Shown here: positions 16,137 through 24,170 of the stretch, piece by piece | How positions within the stretch are numbered: position 1 is the stretch's first letter | How the letters are laid out: every line of letters starts with the position of its first letter | NCBI RefSeq assembly: GCF_002224245.2 | Contig: NZ_NKHK02000007.1 | Span: 1-64,000 of the forward strand | Reading direction: 5' to 3' | Source: Moraxella sp. VT-16-12 | Lineage (GTDB): Bacteria; Pseudomonadota; Gammaproteobacteria; Pseudomonadales; Moraxellaceae | Length of the DNA stretch: 64,000 bases | Notes under the pieces: model-generated | Told to the model about the DNA's origin: nothing | Databases searched by the model: none | What the model saw: only the letters and a program-made list of their open reading frames with translations | Made by a program: the position numbers and the translations under genes

Positions 16137-17332
16137 GTTTTTCCCAAATTTTGTAAATGTGTTAAATTGGTCTGTACCGTCAGCGTGTCGCCCCCATCAA
16201 GCGGTGGCAAATCTTCCAATTCTCGCACTTCGTTGCGAGTTAGCCAGCCATTTTGTAGAGCAGACGTATAAAACTGCGACCGCCCTTGACTGTCCGCTCT
16301 TAGCAGTCCTTCCACGCTCCATTTTGGTTTGTATTGGCTGCGTTCGGTGGGCGTGAGCAGTTTTTTGACAATCGCTTGTTCAATCTTGACCAGTACAGGA
16401 CGGAGCGAATACATCAAAAAGCCCAAATTCATGTTTTCAAGGCTACTTGCCCACGAACTTGCTTTGTCGGTGTGATAAATCAGCTGTGGTGGTACGCCAA
16501 AGATACGGCAAATCTCTTCAATGCCAAAGTAGCGACTTTCTAGCAGTTGTGCGTCCTGTGGATTCATGCGTATGCCAGCACCACCAGCCACGTTCATGCC
16601 AGCTTCTAGCACCATGTATTTGCCCGCATTATCGGGTTTGCTAAAAAATTCTAGGCTTTTTCTCATGCCTTCTCGTTGCTCATCGGTCATGATTTTGTCA
16701 TAGGTGATGAAACCGCCACCTTTGAAATGATTTTTAAATTCATGTTGCGTGGCGTTATTGGCATCTACTTGTAGTCCAATCACCGATGATTGGTAGCTAA
16801 TCGGCGATAAACCTACAAGCCCGTCCAAACTAAATCCCTTGATGTGCAAAATCTCATCAGCCGTATAACGGGTATATTTGCCATTTTCCTGATAAATATA
16901 AGTAATCAAACCATCTTTGCCACGGCTGACACGCACACGCTCAGGGTTTAACACGTCCAATGCAACGATATGGCGTGTTTTTTTATGGCGGACAATCAGG
17001 GCGTAGGCATTGCCCCACAAATCAAGGCTTGCCACCAAACTTTCCCAAAATTCTGATGCGGTCATGTCGGCATTGGGGCTGTCGTGTAGCAAGCGATACA
17101 AGGGGTGGTTATCGGCTGTCTTTTTGTCTTTGCTGTACAAATGCAAAGGCAACGAGCCAATCACTTGGCTACGCAGTCGCACGCACGCCCAGACTGCGGA
17201 TAATTTTAAGGCGGTGTCAGCATTGATGGCATTGCCACTTGTGGTGCTTGTGCCAATAAAGGGGTCGGACTGTTGCCCCTTATCTAGGCGAGACCGCCCA
17301 AATAGTGAGCCGAGCCAACCAAAAAAATTCAT
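16133..17332 (-). CDS. Portal protein, HK97 family
   Basis: 399 residues from ATG 17332 (MNFFGWLGSLFG), which has AAGGA upstream. Family motifs: LKLSAVWACVRLRSQVIGSL, SLDLWGNAYALI and FGVPPQLIYHTDKASSW near residue 290. It forms the 12-mer channel at one capsid vertex. The gene is separated from terL by the antisense higBA and mini-array segment, an insertion relative to usual HK97 order. Confidence 0.94.
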   Translation of the reverse strand: MNFFGWLGSLFGRSRLDKGQQSDPFIGTSTTSGNAINADTALKLSAVWACVRLRSQVIGSLPLHLYSKDKKTADNHPLYRLLHDSPNADMTASEFWESLVASLDLWGNAYALIVRHKKTRHIVALDVLNPERVRVSRGKDGLITYIYQENGKYTRYTADEILHIKGFSLDGLVGLSPISYQSSVIGLQVDANNATQHEFKNHFKGGGFITYDKIMTDEQREGMRKSLEFFSKPDNAGKYMVLEAGMNVAGGAGIRMNPQDAQLLESRYFGIEEICRIFGVPPQLIYHTDKASSWASSLENMNLGFLMYSLRPVLVKIEQAIVKKLLTPTERSQYKPKWSVEGLLRADSQGRSQFYTSALQNGWLTRNEVRELEDLPPLDGGDTLTVQTNLTHLQNLGKT

Positions 17333-17350
17333 CTTTTTTCCTTTTTGCAA

Positions 17351-17374
17351 TAAAAAACCGCTCAAAAAGCGGTT
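17351..17374 (-). terminator. Intrinsic terminator upstream of the portal gene
   Basis: AACCGCT (17356-17362) pairs with AGCGGTT (17368-17374), followed on the minus strand by T6 and the portal ribosome site. Confidence 0.68.
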
Positions 17375-17390
17375 AAAATCAAAAAATTAC

Positions 17391-17424
17391 TTGCAATTAT
17401 AATACAATGTGTTATAATACATTG
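17391..17424 (+). promoter_or_regulatory. higBA promoter with tandem operator repeats
   Basis: TTGCAA (17391-17396), a 16-nt spacer and TATAAT (17413-17418). A direct repeat, TTATAATACAATG at 17398-17410 and TTATAATACATTG at 17412-17424, spans the -10 region and is the likely HigA site. Confidence 0.75.
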
Positions 17425-17447
17425 CATTAGTTAAGAGATAAACCACC

Positions 17448-17801
17448 ATGTACACCATTGCCGAAACCGCCCAATTTATCAGCCAAGTAGATGACATCTG
17501 GACAGATGATGAACGCCTTGATTTCTTTGAATTTTTGGCACAAAATCCGCTCAAAGGCGATGTTATCCCCAATGCAAAGGGTTTACGCAAAATCCGCTAT
17601 TCGGCAAAGGGACACGGCAAACGGGGCGGGGCAAGGGTCATCTATTACAATATGCTTGATGACGGGTTGATTGTTGCGGTTGCCATCTATCCCAAAAATG
17701 AGCGTGAAGACTTAACCAAAGCCCAAACGGGCAAACTTGCCAAATCAAAAGCCAAAAACCAAAAAATAGGAGCAAACCATGAAAAACCTACCCAATTTTG
17801 A
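17448..17801 (+). CDS. higB: HigB/RelE-type toxin
   Basis: 117 residues, a phage-derived RelE/HigB2-type ribonuclease toxin. Motifs: DDERLDFFEFLAQNP, GLRKIRYSAKGHGKRGGARV (basic, RNA-binding face) and LIVAVAIYPKNEREDLT. It overlaps the antitoxin by 23 nt. The module is antisense within the late operon and carries its own promoter. Known: HigB2-type toxins cleave mRNA at the ribosome. Confidence 0.88.
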   Translation: MYTIAETAQFISQVDDIWTDDERLDFFEFLAQNPLKGDVIPNAKGLRKIRYSAKGHGKRGGARVIYYNMLDDGLIVAVAIYPKNEREDLTKAQTGKLAKSKAKNQKIGANHEKPTQF

Positions 17802-18111
17802 CGTAAGCGAAGTCATGCAAGCCATCATCGCCGATGAACCTGACCTTGCCGACCACCAAGACAGTTTGGCAACGGCTTTAACACAGTTAAAAAATGGCGA
17901 ATTTGCTCGCACGACTGCCGTCAGTCAGCCCGCCCAAATCCGCCAAAAAGCCAATCTATCCCAAAGCCAGTTTGCCCGTGCCATCGGCATCTCGGTCAAT
18001 ACCCTAAAATCTTGGGAGCAGGGACAAAGACAGCCAAGCGGTTCGGCTCGGGTGCTGTTGGATTTGCTTGCCAAACGCCCCGAATTGATTGGCGAGCTTG
18101 CCACTGCTTGA
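17779..18111 (+). CDS. higA: HigA-type antitoxin with HTH domain
   Basis: 110 residues. The C-terminal half is an XRE helix-turn-helix (KANLSQSQFARAIGISVNTL then SWEQGQRQPSG). The ATG 17779 has AATAGGAGC upstream. It should neutralise the toxin and bind the tandem repeat at the promoter. The type I-F mini-array begins only 5 nt after its stop codon, so the array is probably on the same transcript. Confidence 0.9.
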   Translation: MKNLPNFDVSEVMQAIIADEPDLADHQDSLATALTQLKNGEFARTTAVSQPAQIRQKANLSQSQFARAIGISVNTLKSWEQGQRQPSGSARVLLDLLAKRPELIGELATA

Positions 18112-18116
18112 TTTGC

Positions 18117-18204
18117 TAAATACACCGCATAGGTGGCTTAGAAAATATTTAGCCACGCATTTTTTGCACCTACACAGTCATACACCGCATAGGTGGTTTA
18201 AAAA
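18117..18204 (+). CRISPR. Type I-F mini-array: two repeats, one 32-nt spacer
   Basis: The repeat core ACACCGCATAGGTGG occurs twice exactly 60 nt apart, so the layout is 28-nt repeat, 32-nt spacer (18145-18176), 28-nt repeat. Repeat 1 ends in CTTAGAAA, the type I-F 5' handle. The stem CACC/GGTG with loop GCATA keeps I-F pairing. Repeat 2 keeps the part needed for Cas6f cutting but has a degenerate 3' end (TTTAAAAA), as terminal repeats do. A 60-nt crRNA could be made. The spacer matches terL in this prophage at 26/32 positions beside a CC PAM. No cas gene is in view. Confidence 0.87.
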
Positions 18205-18205
18205 C

Positions 18206-18228
18206 ACCCCCAGTTTACGATTGGGGGT
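18206..18228. terminator. Terminator right after the mini-array
   Basis: ACCCCCA (18206-18212) pairs with TGGGGGT (18222-18228). A T-run follows on the minus strand (GTTTTT) and a weaker one on the plus strand. It could end the higBA-array transcript and also face late transcription leaving terL. Confidence 0.7.
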
Positions 18229-18238
18229 ATTTACTTTT

Positions 18239-19936
18239 CTAGGCGATAACCATGTTATCAAGGTATTCATCAATATTCCCCCCATTTTGGGCGTGTAACT
18301 TGGCACGCCCAAGTGCCATAATCAAAGCCACAATGCCGTCAATCTTATTTTCGGCTCGCTCTTTATCAGGATAAATATTGTCTTTTTTGTCCACCACCGC
18401 CACGACATTAGACGCTTGCCACATCAGCACGGGACAATCCCCGTGGGCGATTTTACCTTGCAAAATTAGGGCTTCCAGCTCTTTCATTGGCTCACTCATA
18501 TTTTGCACGGTGTGGCGTAGTTCCACCATTGTCGCCCCTTCTTTTTCCATTTCCTGTGCCAGTTGGGTGGCTTGCCAAGGGTCGTAGGCGATTTGTTGCA
18601 CATCAAAGCGACCCATAAACTCACGCAAATCATCTTTGATGGCTTCAAAATCTACCACTTCGCCCATTGTGAGCGTCAGTAGCCCCATTGTGTCCCACGC
18701 TCGGTAGCGGTCAGTATTGCTGTCCATGTTCTCAAGCACTCGCACATCAGGCAAATAATAACGCCCATGCACATGATAGTTTGGGTCATCGGCAGTCGGT
18801 GGAAACAGTAGAATAAGGGCGTTTAAGTCAATTTTGGTGGCTAAATCCAGCCCAATATAACAAGGGCGGTTTTCAAGCTCGGCAAGCGACTTGCGAGCAG
18901 GGGCGTTTTGCCATTTCGCCATGTTCATCCACGCATTTTTTGCTCCGACCCACTCGTTTAGATGCTTGGTGCGAAATACCGATTGTTTGCGTGCGGACGT
19001 TTTGGCATCACGCTGACGAGCTTGTAAAAATTCGCCAGATACTGACACATCTAAGTTGGGGTTGGCTTTCATTAGAGCAATGTCGCTGTCCCACGCATCG
19101 TCTATATCTTTGCCATATAAAATCGCCCACATATCGTCTATGTCAAGGACCTTATCTAGCATTTTTTGGGCATCTTGGTACATCAGGTGGCACGCACCGC
19201 CAATGGTTGCCCCTGCGGTGGTGATGACAAGCATAATCGGCTGATTTCTTGCCCCCATGCCTGTTTCCATCGTGTCATACAAGCTGTCGTCTTTGTGTTC
19301 GTGGTATTCATCAATGATGGCACAGCTTGGGCTTGACCCATCTCCGGGCTTTCCGATGACAGGCTCAAAACGAGAGCCGTCCGCCACACGGTTCATATTA
19401 GACGCATTGACTTCTACGCCAAAATATTCTTTTAATTGGGGTGTGCGTTCCACCATTTGCTTGGCAGGGCGAAACACTTCCCATGCTTGCTTTTCGGTGG
19501 TTGCCCCGCTATACACTTCCGCCCCAAACTCACCATCAGCACAAAACATATAATTGGCGATGCCTGCTGCGATGGCAGATTTGCCATTTTTACGGCAAAC
19601 AAAAATGAAAATGGTGCGAAAACGGCGTAAATTGTCGCTCTTTTTGACCCAGCCAAAGGGTACACAACAAGCGAACACCTGCCAGGCTTCCAAAAATATC
19701 TTTTCGCCACGCCTTGCCCATTCACCCTTGGTATGCGGTAACAGCTGGATAAACCTTGCCACCCGTTCGGCTTTGGCGGGGTCAAACTTGTAGGGATAAT
19801 CTTTGGATTTACTTACCTTTTTGTCGTCAAAATGCCTTTGACAAGCGAGTTTTATCCATTTGTTAGCGATGATTTTACCATTGATGACATCTTTGGCGTA
19901 TTGTTCGGCTCGTGCGACATTGGGGTATTTGCTCAT
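18239..19936 (-). CDS. terL: Terminase large subunit
   Basis: 565 residues, HK97-type terminase. Walker A is at about residues 115-121 (RKNGKSA) and Walker B at 205-214 (CAIIDEYHEH). The RNase H-like nuclease starts near YIGLDLATKIDLNAL. It cuts concatemers and pumps DNA through the portal. Residues about 329-339 (VGAKNAWMNM) are encoded by the segment that the I-F spacer resembles. Confidence 0.96.
   Translation of the reverse strand: MSKYPNVARAEQYAKDVINGKIIANKWIKLACQRHFDDKKVSKSKDYPYKFDPAKAERVARFIQLLPHTKGEWARRGEKIFLEAWQVFACCVPFGWVKKSDNLRRFRTIFIFVCRKNGKSAIAAGIANYMFCADGEFGAEVYSGATTEKQAWEVFRPAKQMVERTPQLKEYFGVEVNASNMNRVADGSRFEPVIGKPGDGSSPSCAIIDEYHEHKDDSLYDTMETGMGARNQPIMLVITTAGATIGGACHLMYQDAQKMLDKVLDIDDMWAILYGKDIDDAWDSDIALMKANPNLDVSVSGEFLQARQRDAKTSARKQSVFRTKHLNEWVGAKNAWMNMAKWQNAPARKSLAELENRPCYIGLDLATKIDLNALILLFPPTADDPNYHVHGRYYLPDVRVLENMDSNTDRYRAWDTMGLLTLTMGEVVDFEAIKDDLREFMGRFDVQQIAYDPWQATQLAQEMEKEGATMVELRHTVQNMSEPMKELEALILQGKIAHGDCPVLMWQASNVVAVVDKKDNIYPDKERAENKIDGIVALIMALGRAKLHAQNGGNIDEYLDNMVIA
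18921..18952 (+). other. Imperfect protospacer of the I-F mini-array, inside terL
   Basis: This 32-nt segment matches the mini-array spacer at 26 positions, including 15 in a row (18929-18943). The two preceding bases (18919-18920) are CC, the type I-F PAM. Mismatches are at spacer positions 3, 6, 8, 24, 27 and 30; all except 8 fall on terL codon third positions. Confidence 0.87.
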
Positions 19937-19978
19937 AAGACATCAAAAACCACTCGGAAAAATGGGATAAAAAGTTTC

Positions 19979-20461
19979 CTAAAACTCTGCAAATGCGTTT
20001 TTAGTTGTTTCGTTTTTTGGTGTGCCAATCAATCTTGCCCGACTGGACGGGTCAAGCCCCAACAGCGAGCCAAATTGTATCATCTGCCGACTGGCTTCAT
20101 TGACCACCGTAACCGCAGGATTTTTTAGTAATGCTCCTGTTTCTGGATTGGTGGTAACCACACCATACAGCGTGATAGATTCTTGGGCTTGTCGCCAACG
20201 AGCATAAGCCATGCAAAAGGCTTCCACATTGTGCAAATCCCCCACCGTCAAAAGGTCATTGGCACACAACTGGGGGACGACCCTTTGCCACATTTCTATC
20301 GCAAGCGGTTCTAACCATTCAGGTGGGTCAATGTTAGTTATCTGGTCAAATTTTGGCTCATTTTTATTCAACGCACGCTTACCAGCATTGCCGTTTAATT
20401 CTCTTAATTTTGTAGGTTTTGGCTTTCTTCCACGCCCTGAAACTGTCGCAATTCCGCCCAT
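19979..20461 (-). CDS. terS: Terminase small subunit, P27 family
   Basis: 160 residues. N-terminal basic segment GRGRKPKPTKLRELNGNAGK is a P27 family hallmark. A helical body follows, with VVNEASRQMIQFGSLLGLDP near the end. It recognises the packaging site and recruits TerL. It lies 42 nt upstream of terL. Confidence 0.93.
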   Translation of the reverse strand: MGGIATVSGRGRKPKPTKLRELNGNAGKRALNKNEPKFDQITNIDPPEWLEPLAIEMWQRVVPQLCANDLLTVGDLHNVEAFCMAYARWRQAQESITLYGVVTTNPETGALLKNPAVTVVNEASRQMIQFGSLLGLDPSSRARLIGTPKNETTKNAFAEF

Positions 20462-20547
20462 TTTTGTGTGTTTTTCCTAATTTTTAATTTCGCGGTTGTA
20501 AAAATTTTGATGGGTGGGCGGTCATACGGCAAAAGGCTGTGAACTTT

Positions 20548-20910
20548 TTACCCACCCCCACCCATGTGGCTCTCGGCTTGTGTCTTGGCTTTGTGGCAGG
20601 TGTGGCAGATGGCTTGTAAGTTGGTCAGCTCATCTGTGCCACCTTGTGCCTTGTTGATGATGTGGTCCACCGCCTGAGCTTGGGTGAATCTGCCTTGTTT
20701 CTGACAGACTTGACACAAATAGCCATCTCGTTCCATCACTTGTTGCCTGAGTTTTCGCCATGCTTGACCGTAGCCACGCTCTGTTGTGGTCTTGCCTTGT
20801 TGTTGCTTTTGCCAGCCATATCGGCGGTTGGCGTGCTTGTCGCAAAAACCTTTGTCTGCTCGGCTGACAAGGTTGGGGCAAGCGTAGGCTCGGCAGGGTG
20901 TTTTGGGCAT
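20548..20910 (-). CDS. HNH endonuclease
   Basis: 120 residues from ATG 20910 (MPKTPCR). The N-terminal cysteines (CRAYACPN, FCDKH) and the core CQVCQ, AVDHI, NLQAICHTCHKAK make a zinc-stabilised HNH nuclease. Known: HNH proteins next to terminase genes help cut packaging sites in HK97-type phages. It is the first gene of the late operon. Confidence 0.93.
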   Translation of the reverse strand: MPKTPCRAYACPNLVSRADKGFCDKHANRRYGWQKQQQGKTTTERGYGQAWRKLRQQVMERDGYLCQVCQKQGRFTQAQAVDHIINKAQGGTDELTNLQAICHTCHKAKTQAESHMGGGG

Positions 20911-20923
20911 ATTAACATCCAAC

Positions 20924-20946
20924 AAAAAACCGCCCAACTAGGACGG
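20924..20946 (-). terminator. Early late-operon terminator, tR'-like
   Basis: AACCG-CCC/GG-CGGTT stem with one bulge, followed on the minus strand by T6. It lies about 50 nt downstream of the predicted late start site, where lambda-type Q must override termination. Host terminator 52898-52924 has almost the same stem. Confidence 0.62.
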
Positions 20947-21003
20947 TTTTAATAACTTTGGTTCTAAAAGCCTTTGGTTATGACTTATTTCAATTATGCC
21001 ATA

Positions 21004-21032
21004 AATATACTACTTATTGGGGTGCAAATCAA
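21004..21032 (-). promoter_or_regulatory. Predicted late promoter (pR'-like)
   Basis: On the minus strand TTGATT (21032-21027), a 17-nt spacer and TATATT (21009-21004). It overlaps the stop of the Q-like gene, the same place as lambda pR'. Confidence 0.65.
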
Positions 21033-21430
21033 GACTTTTTTGACATATTTTTATAAACCTGTCTTTCAGCTTCATCAAGTAATCTTTTGACTGTCTTATG
21101 ACATACAAACCTCTTCCTACTATCCGTATCGTCCATATCCACCTGATGCGGATATTCAAGCGGTGTCAGATACCGCCGTGAGATTTGCCGATATGACCAG
21201 CCTAGTACATAATGAGCAAACAAAACATTGTACAGCACCACAAAATCTTGCCTGAGCTGACCAACTGCTTTGTCTACTTTTAGAGCTTCATCATCGCTAA
21301 TCTCTGGCTCATTGTAATTGCCTGAGCTGACCGCACCATTGGCACGCATAAACGCAAGCAGTGGTGTGTTATACTTATCATAACCGTTGTGTCTTGACCA
21401 AATACCCCATTCTTTAATTAAATTTCTCAT
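21029..21430 (-). CDS. Q: Q-type late antiterminator
   Basis: 133 residues from ATG 21430, with GGAG five bases upstream. It resembles the phage_antitermQ family: an N-terminal EWGIWSR segment, then LYNVLFAHYVLGWSYRQISRRY (a helix-turn-helix-like core) and a C-terminal KTVKRLLDEAERQVY. It should modify RNA polymerase at the late promoter that overlaps its 3' end. It closes the leftward early operon. Confidence 0.83.
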   Translation of the reverse strand: MRNLIKEWGIWSRHNGYDKYNTPLLAFMRANGAVSSGNYNEPEISDDEALKVDKAVGQLRQDFVVLYNVLFAHYVLGWSYRQISRRYLTPLEYPHQVDMDDTDSRKRFVCHKTVKRLLDEAERQVYKNMSKKS

Positions 21431-21887
21431 CATCACTCCATAAATTCTCTGGGTCTGTCAATCTAAACCCCAAACCCGTATAATGCACATATATTGCATC
21501 TAAATACTGTTTATGCTGTTTTGTTGTCATTAGCCTTGTAACAGGAAAATCAAACGGCTCTGCCATAAATTCTAGCTTATCGGCATAGCTTCGCCATTTA
21601 ACCTTTTTGTCATATAATTGGCAAAACCTTTCATTTTCGCTCCTTAGTATTGGCACACCAAAATGTAGCTTGCAAAAGGCACGATATTCTTCTGCGGTCA
21701 TGTCGCCTTGCTCTGCCAATTCATTTATCCAAAGCCGTTGCAGTTTGTTTTGGTCAAGGCTTCTTTTGCCAATAATGCCTTGTTCAATGGTTACGGTGAT
21801 GGGCTTTGACTGGTTTTGAATAAAGGCAATCAGCTGGGCTTTGTCTTGGTCTGTTTTGATAAAGCGTTTCATGTGATAAACTGTCAT
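21414..21887 (-). CDS. ninB: NinB / recombination protein
   Basis: 157 residues resembling lambda NinB (Orf), a recombination mediator. Motifs: GKRSLDQNKLQRLWINELAEQ near residue 40, then EYRAFCKLHFGVPIL and a C-terminal IYVHYTGLGFRL. It overlaps Q at its stop. The start has GGGGGAG upstream and overlaps the stop of the resolvase gene. Confidence 0.87.
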   Translation of the reverse strand: MTVYHMKRFIKTDQDKAQLIAFIQNQSKPITVTIEQGIIGKRSLDQNKLQRLWINELAEQGDMTAEEYRAFCKLHFGVPILRSENERFCQLYDKKVKWRSYADKLEFMAEPFDFPVTRLMTTKQHKQYLDAIYVHYTGLGFRLTDPENLWSDDEKFN

Positions 21888-22297
21888 CATCTCCCCCAAA
21901 TCAGCATGGCAGCATCTCGTCCATGCTCACTGGTACGATTTTGCCAACCTGTGATATGCTTAAATTCTTGGGCGGTGGTTTTGGTGCGGTTATGTCTGGG
22001 TGCAATCAGTTTAAAGTCTAGTCCATGATGCAAACAAAACTCTTCCCAAATACCACAATCTCGTTTAACACTACCCACGCCTTGCAAAACTTCATGCCCT
22101 TTGTTACCAAACCACTTTCGCTGTCTAGCATCTTCAATGTAGATTGTTAGGTGATTTTGGTTGTCTGCCAACTTTTTGACACACTCCATAGCTTCAATGA
22201 TGGTGCAGGTTGTGATTTGATTGAGCTTGCCATCTATCATAACTGCAAGTCCTGTATTAACTCCTGCGTCTATGCCAATGAGTGTTTTATGTTCCAC
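21887..22297 (-). CDS. RuvC-like Holliday junction resolvase
   Basis: 136 residues with an RNase H fold. Probable acidic catalytic residues are Asp in IGIDAGVNTGLAV, Glu in IYIEDARQ and Asp in HGRDAAMLIWG. Known: phage RuvC-like enzymes replace RusA in resolving replication and recombination junctions. It sits in a nin-like region with ninB and Q. Confidence 0.85.
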   Translation of the reverse strand: MEHKTLIGIDAGVNTGLAVMIDGKLNQITTCTIIEAMECVKKLADNQNHLTIYIEDARQRKWFGNKGHEVLQGVGSVKRDCGIWEEFCLHHGLDFKLIAPRHNRTKTTAQEFKHITGWQNRTSEHGRDAAMLIWGR

Positions 22298-22318
22298 GGT
22301 TTTACTCCTTAAATTTTC

Positions 22319-23122
22319 TCACCAAACTTCACGCTTTGCCACCACCTGCCGATAACTGCCCCAGTCAAAGGTGATGAGTACAAGTTTTTCGCTAAATCTG
22401 TCCCAGCCCCTATCTCCCACCAGTCGTGCCACGTCTTGGGGTTTGTGGTTGCTGGTGATGATGGTGGGGGCTTTGTGGTATCGGCGTTCTAAGATTTGCC
22501 CAAGGCGGGTGCAGTCTTTTTCGGTGCTGACATCGTTATCGCCAACATCGTCTAAAATCAGTAGGTTGGGCTTTTCCAGTTTGTCTAGCAAGACAATTTC
22601 GCTGTCTAGCTTTCTGTCATCCCAGCTTGCTTTGATTTTGGCGATGTAGTCTGAGCTTTTGATGTGCTGGGCAGGGATTACTACATCTGTCGCCCAAGGC
22701 TCGTAGCGGTATTGTTTGACATACAAGCGATGGGCAAGGCAGTGGCACATGAACGTTTTACCTGTGCCTGTCGCTCCTACGATGAGCAGATTTGGGCTGG
22801 TCTCGTCCAAGGTGTCGGCGTAGTGTATGAGTTTATCAATCAGTTGTCGTTGTCGCTGTTCTTGCTCCACAAACTGCCAGTTTGCAAAGCGAGCATTGGG
22901 GTCAATGCGGTTGCTGACCATGCTGGCTGTTCGTCTTTGTACAAATTCTGCTTTGTCTCTTTTTGCTTGTTGGTCGGCTTGTTCTGCTTTGATTTTTTCG
23001 TAGTTGCAAATATGACAAACCATCTCACCTGATGGCAACTGGAAAATGGGCTGATTGGGATGTTTATCGCAACACTTAGGCTCTTGACGAAGCGATGTTT
23101 GGGTATTTACTGGTGCTACCAT
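22319..23122 (-). CDS. DnaC-like helicase loader ATPase
   Basis: 267 residues, AAA+ family. A small zinc finger lies near residues 18-40 (CCDKHPN then CHICNYEK). Walker A is at about residue 115-122 (GATGTGKT) and Walker B is LLILDDVG. An arginine-finger region RGWDRFSEK lies near the C terminus. It loads the host DnaB helicase, as lambda P or DnaC does. It overlaps the upstream initiator gene by 7 nt. Confidence 0.91.
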   Translation of the reverse strand: MVAPVNTQTSLRQEPKCCDKHPNQPIFQLPSGEMVCHICNYEKIKAEQADQQAKRDKAEFVQRRTASMVSNRIDPNARFANWQFVEQEQRQRQLIDKLIHYADTLDETSPNLLIVGATGTGKTFMCHCLAHRLYVKQYRYEPWATDVVIPAQHIKSSDYIAKIKASWDDRKLDSEIVLLDKLEKPNLLILDDVGDNDVSTEKDCTRLGQILERRYHKAPTIITSNHKPQDVARLVGDRGWDRFSEKLVLITFDWGSYRQVVAKREVW

Positions 23123-24126
23123 TGTGATACTCCTTGCTTGGTGGGGATAAGATTGCCGTTGCTGTCAAACTGACTGCTGTGGCTTTGTTGCCACTGCTGA
23201 TTGACCGATGCTGTGATGGGCAGGGTTTTGGTGGTTTTTTTGGGCGGACGAACTTTGCTTGTGTTTTGCAAATCTTTTTCTAGCCACTGGCGTAACTTGG
23301 CGATGCGGATGTCGTCAGAGTTGAGCGGTTTACCAAAGCGGGCTTGTTCGCTGTAATACGCCTTAAAATCACCAACAACAGTTTGATAGCGGTTTTGTGT
23401 TAGGCTGTCGGCGTTTTTGCCTGCCAAGAACAACAATCCCTTTATCTCATCTAAGGTGGGTGGTACCCAGTCTTTAAGCTCTGTTGCTCTTTGTTCTCTG
23501 ATGGCGGTTGCGGTTTGGTTGATTTGTGCTTGCTCATCAGTCAAATTTTTTGTGGGCGTGTCATTAATGTGTGTGTATATATTATTAGATGACGATGACG
23601 ATAAAGGGCATGGTTCAAGCATTGCATAAGCATTGCTATTAGCATGCTGAATTTGTGCTTGTGCATTGCTTGTTTGTGCTAAATCATCTGCATCATTTTG
23701 ACAGTTTTTTGATACATCAGATTGATTTTGTTCATCTTTTTTATCTTTACCCCAACGAGCTGCCGCCGCTTTTTTGGCTCTTTCTTGCTTTTTATCTTTA
23801 TTGTCTTTTGCTTGGGATTTTTTACCCAAAAGATAGTAAGAAATTAACGATTTTTTATCATCAGATAAGCTGAATATGCCACAGTCAATGATGGCATTTT
23901 TAAGTTGTTTGACCTTGGCAGTTGTCATGCGAGTGATGGCACTGATGATTTTATTGTCATTGGGAATGTCGCCATTTTTCCAAAAATCCATCATCAGCAA
24001 GTGCAAACCACCAATCTGTTCAGTGGTCAGTCTGGTGGTCATAGAAAGTATGTCGCCGATGTAGATGGGCAACCAGATGGAAACTTCTGCTTCTTTGGGT
24101 TCTTGCATTTGGATTAGATTTGTCAT
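23116..24126 (-). CDS. Replication initiation protein (DUF1376)
   Basis: 336 residues. The N-terminal DUF1376 domain (WLPIYIGDILSMTTRLTTEQ then GGLHLLMMDFWKNG) resembles YdaU-type phage replication proteins. A Lys-rich segment near residues 105-135 and a low-complexity centre follow. It probably binds the origin, like lambda O, with the DnaC-like partner next to it. The origin itself was not identified. Confidence 0.86.
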   Translation of the reverse strand: MTNLIQMQEPKEAEVSIWLPIYIGDILSMTTRLTTEQIGGLHLLMMDFWKNGDIPNDNKIISAITRMTTAKVKQLKNAIIDCGIFSLSDDKKSLISYYLLGKKSQAKDNKDKKQERAKKAAAARWGKDKKDEQNQSDVSKNCQNDADDLAQTSNAQAQIQHANSNAYAMLEPCPLSSSSSNNIYTHINDTPTKNLTDEQAQINQTATAIREQRATELKDWVPPTLDEIKGLLFLAGKNADSLTQNRYQTVVGDFKAYYSEQARFGKPLNSDDIRIAKLRQWLEKDLQNTSKVRPPKKTTKTLPITASVNQQWQQSHSSQFDSNGNLIPTKQGVSQW

Positions 24127-24170
24127 ATAATAAAAGCTCCTTTATGGAAAATGTTTAATTAAAATATCCT

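Noticed and set aside
17391-18228. CreTA-like toxin system with a crRNA-like antitoxin RNA
   Set aside because: The spacer does not resemble the higBA promoter, HigA is a normal protein antitoxin, and the spacer has a clear terL match instead.
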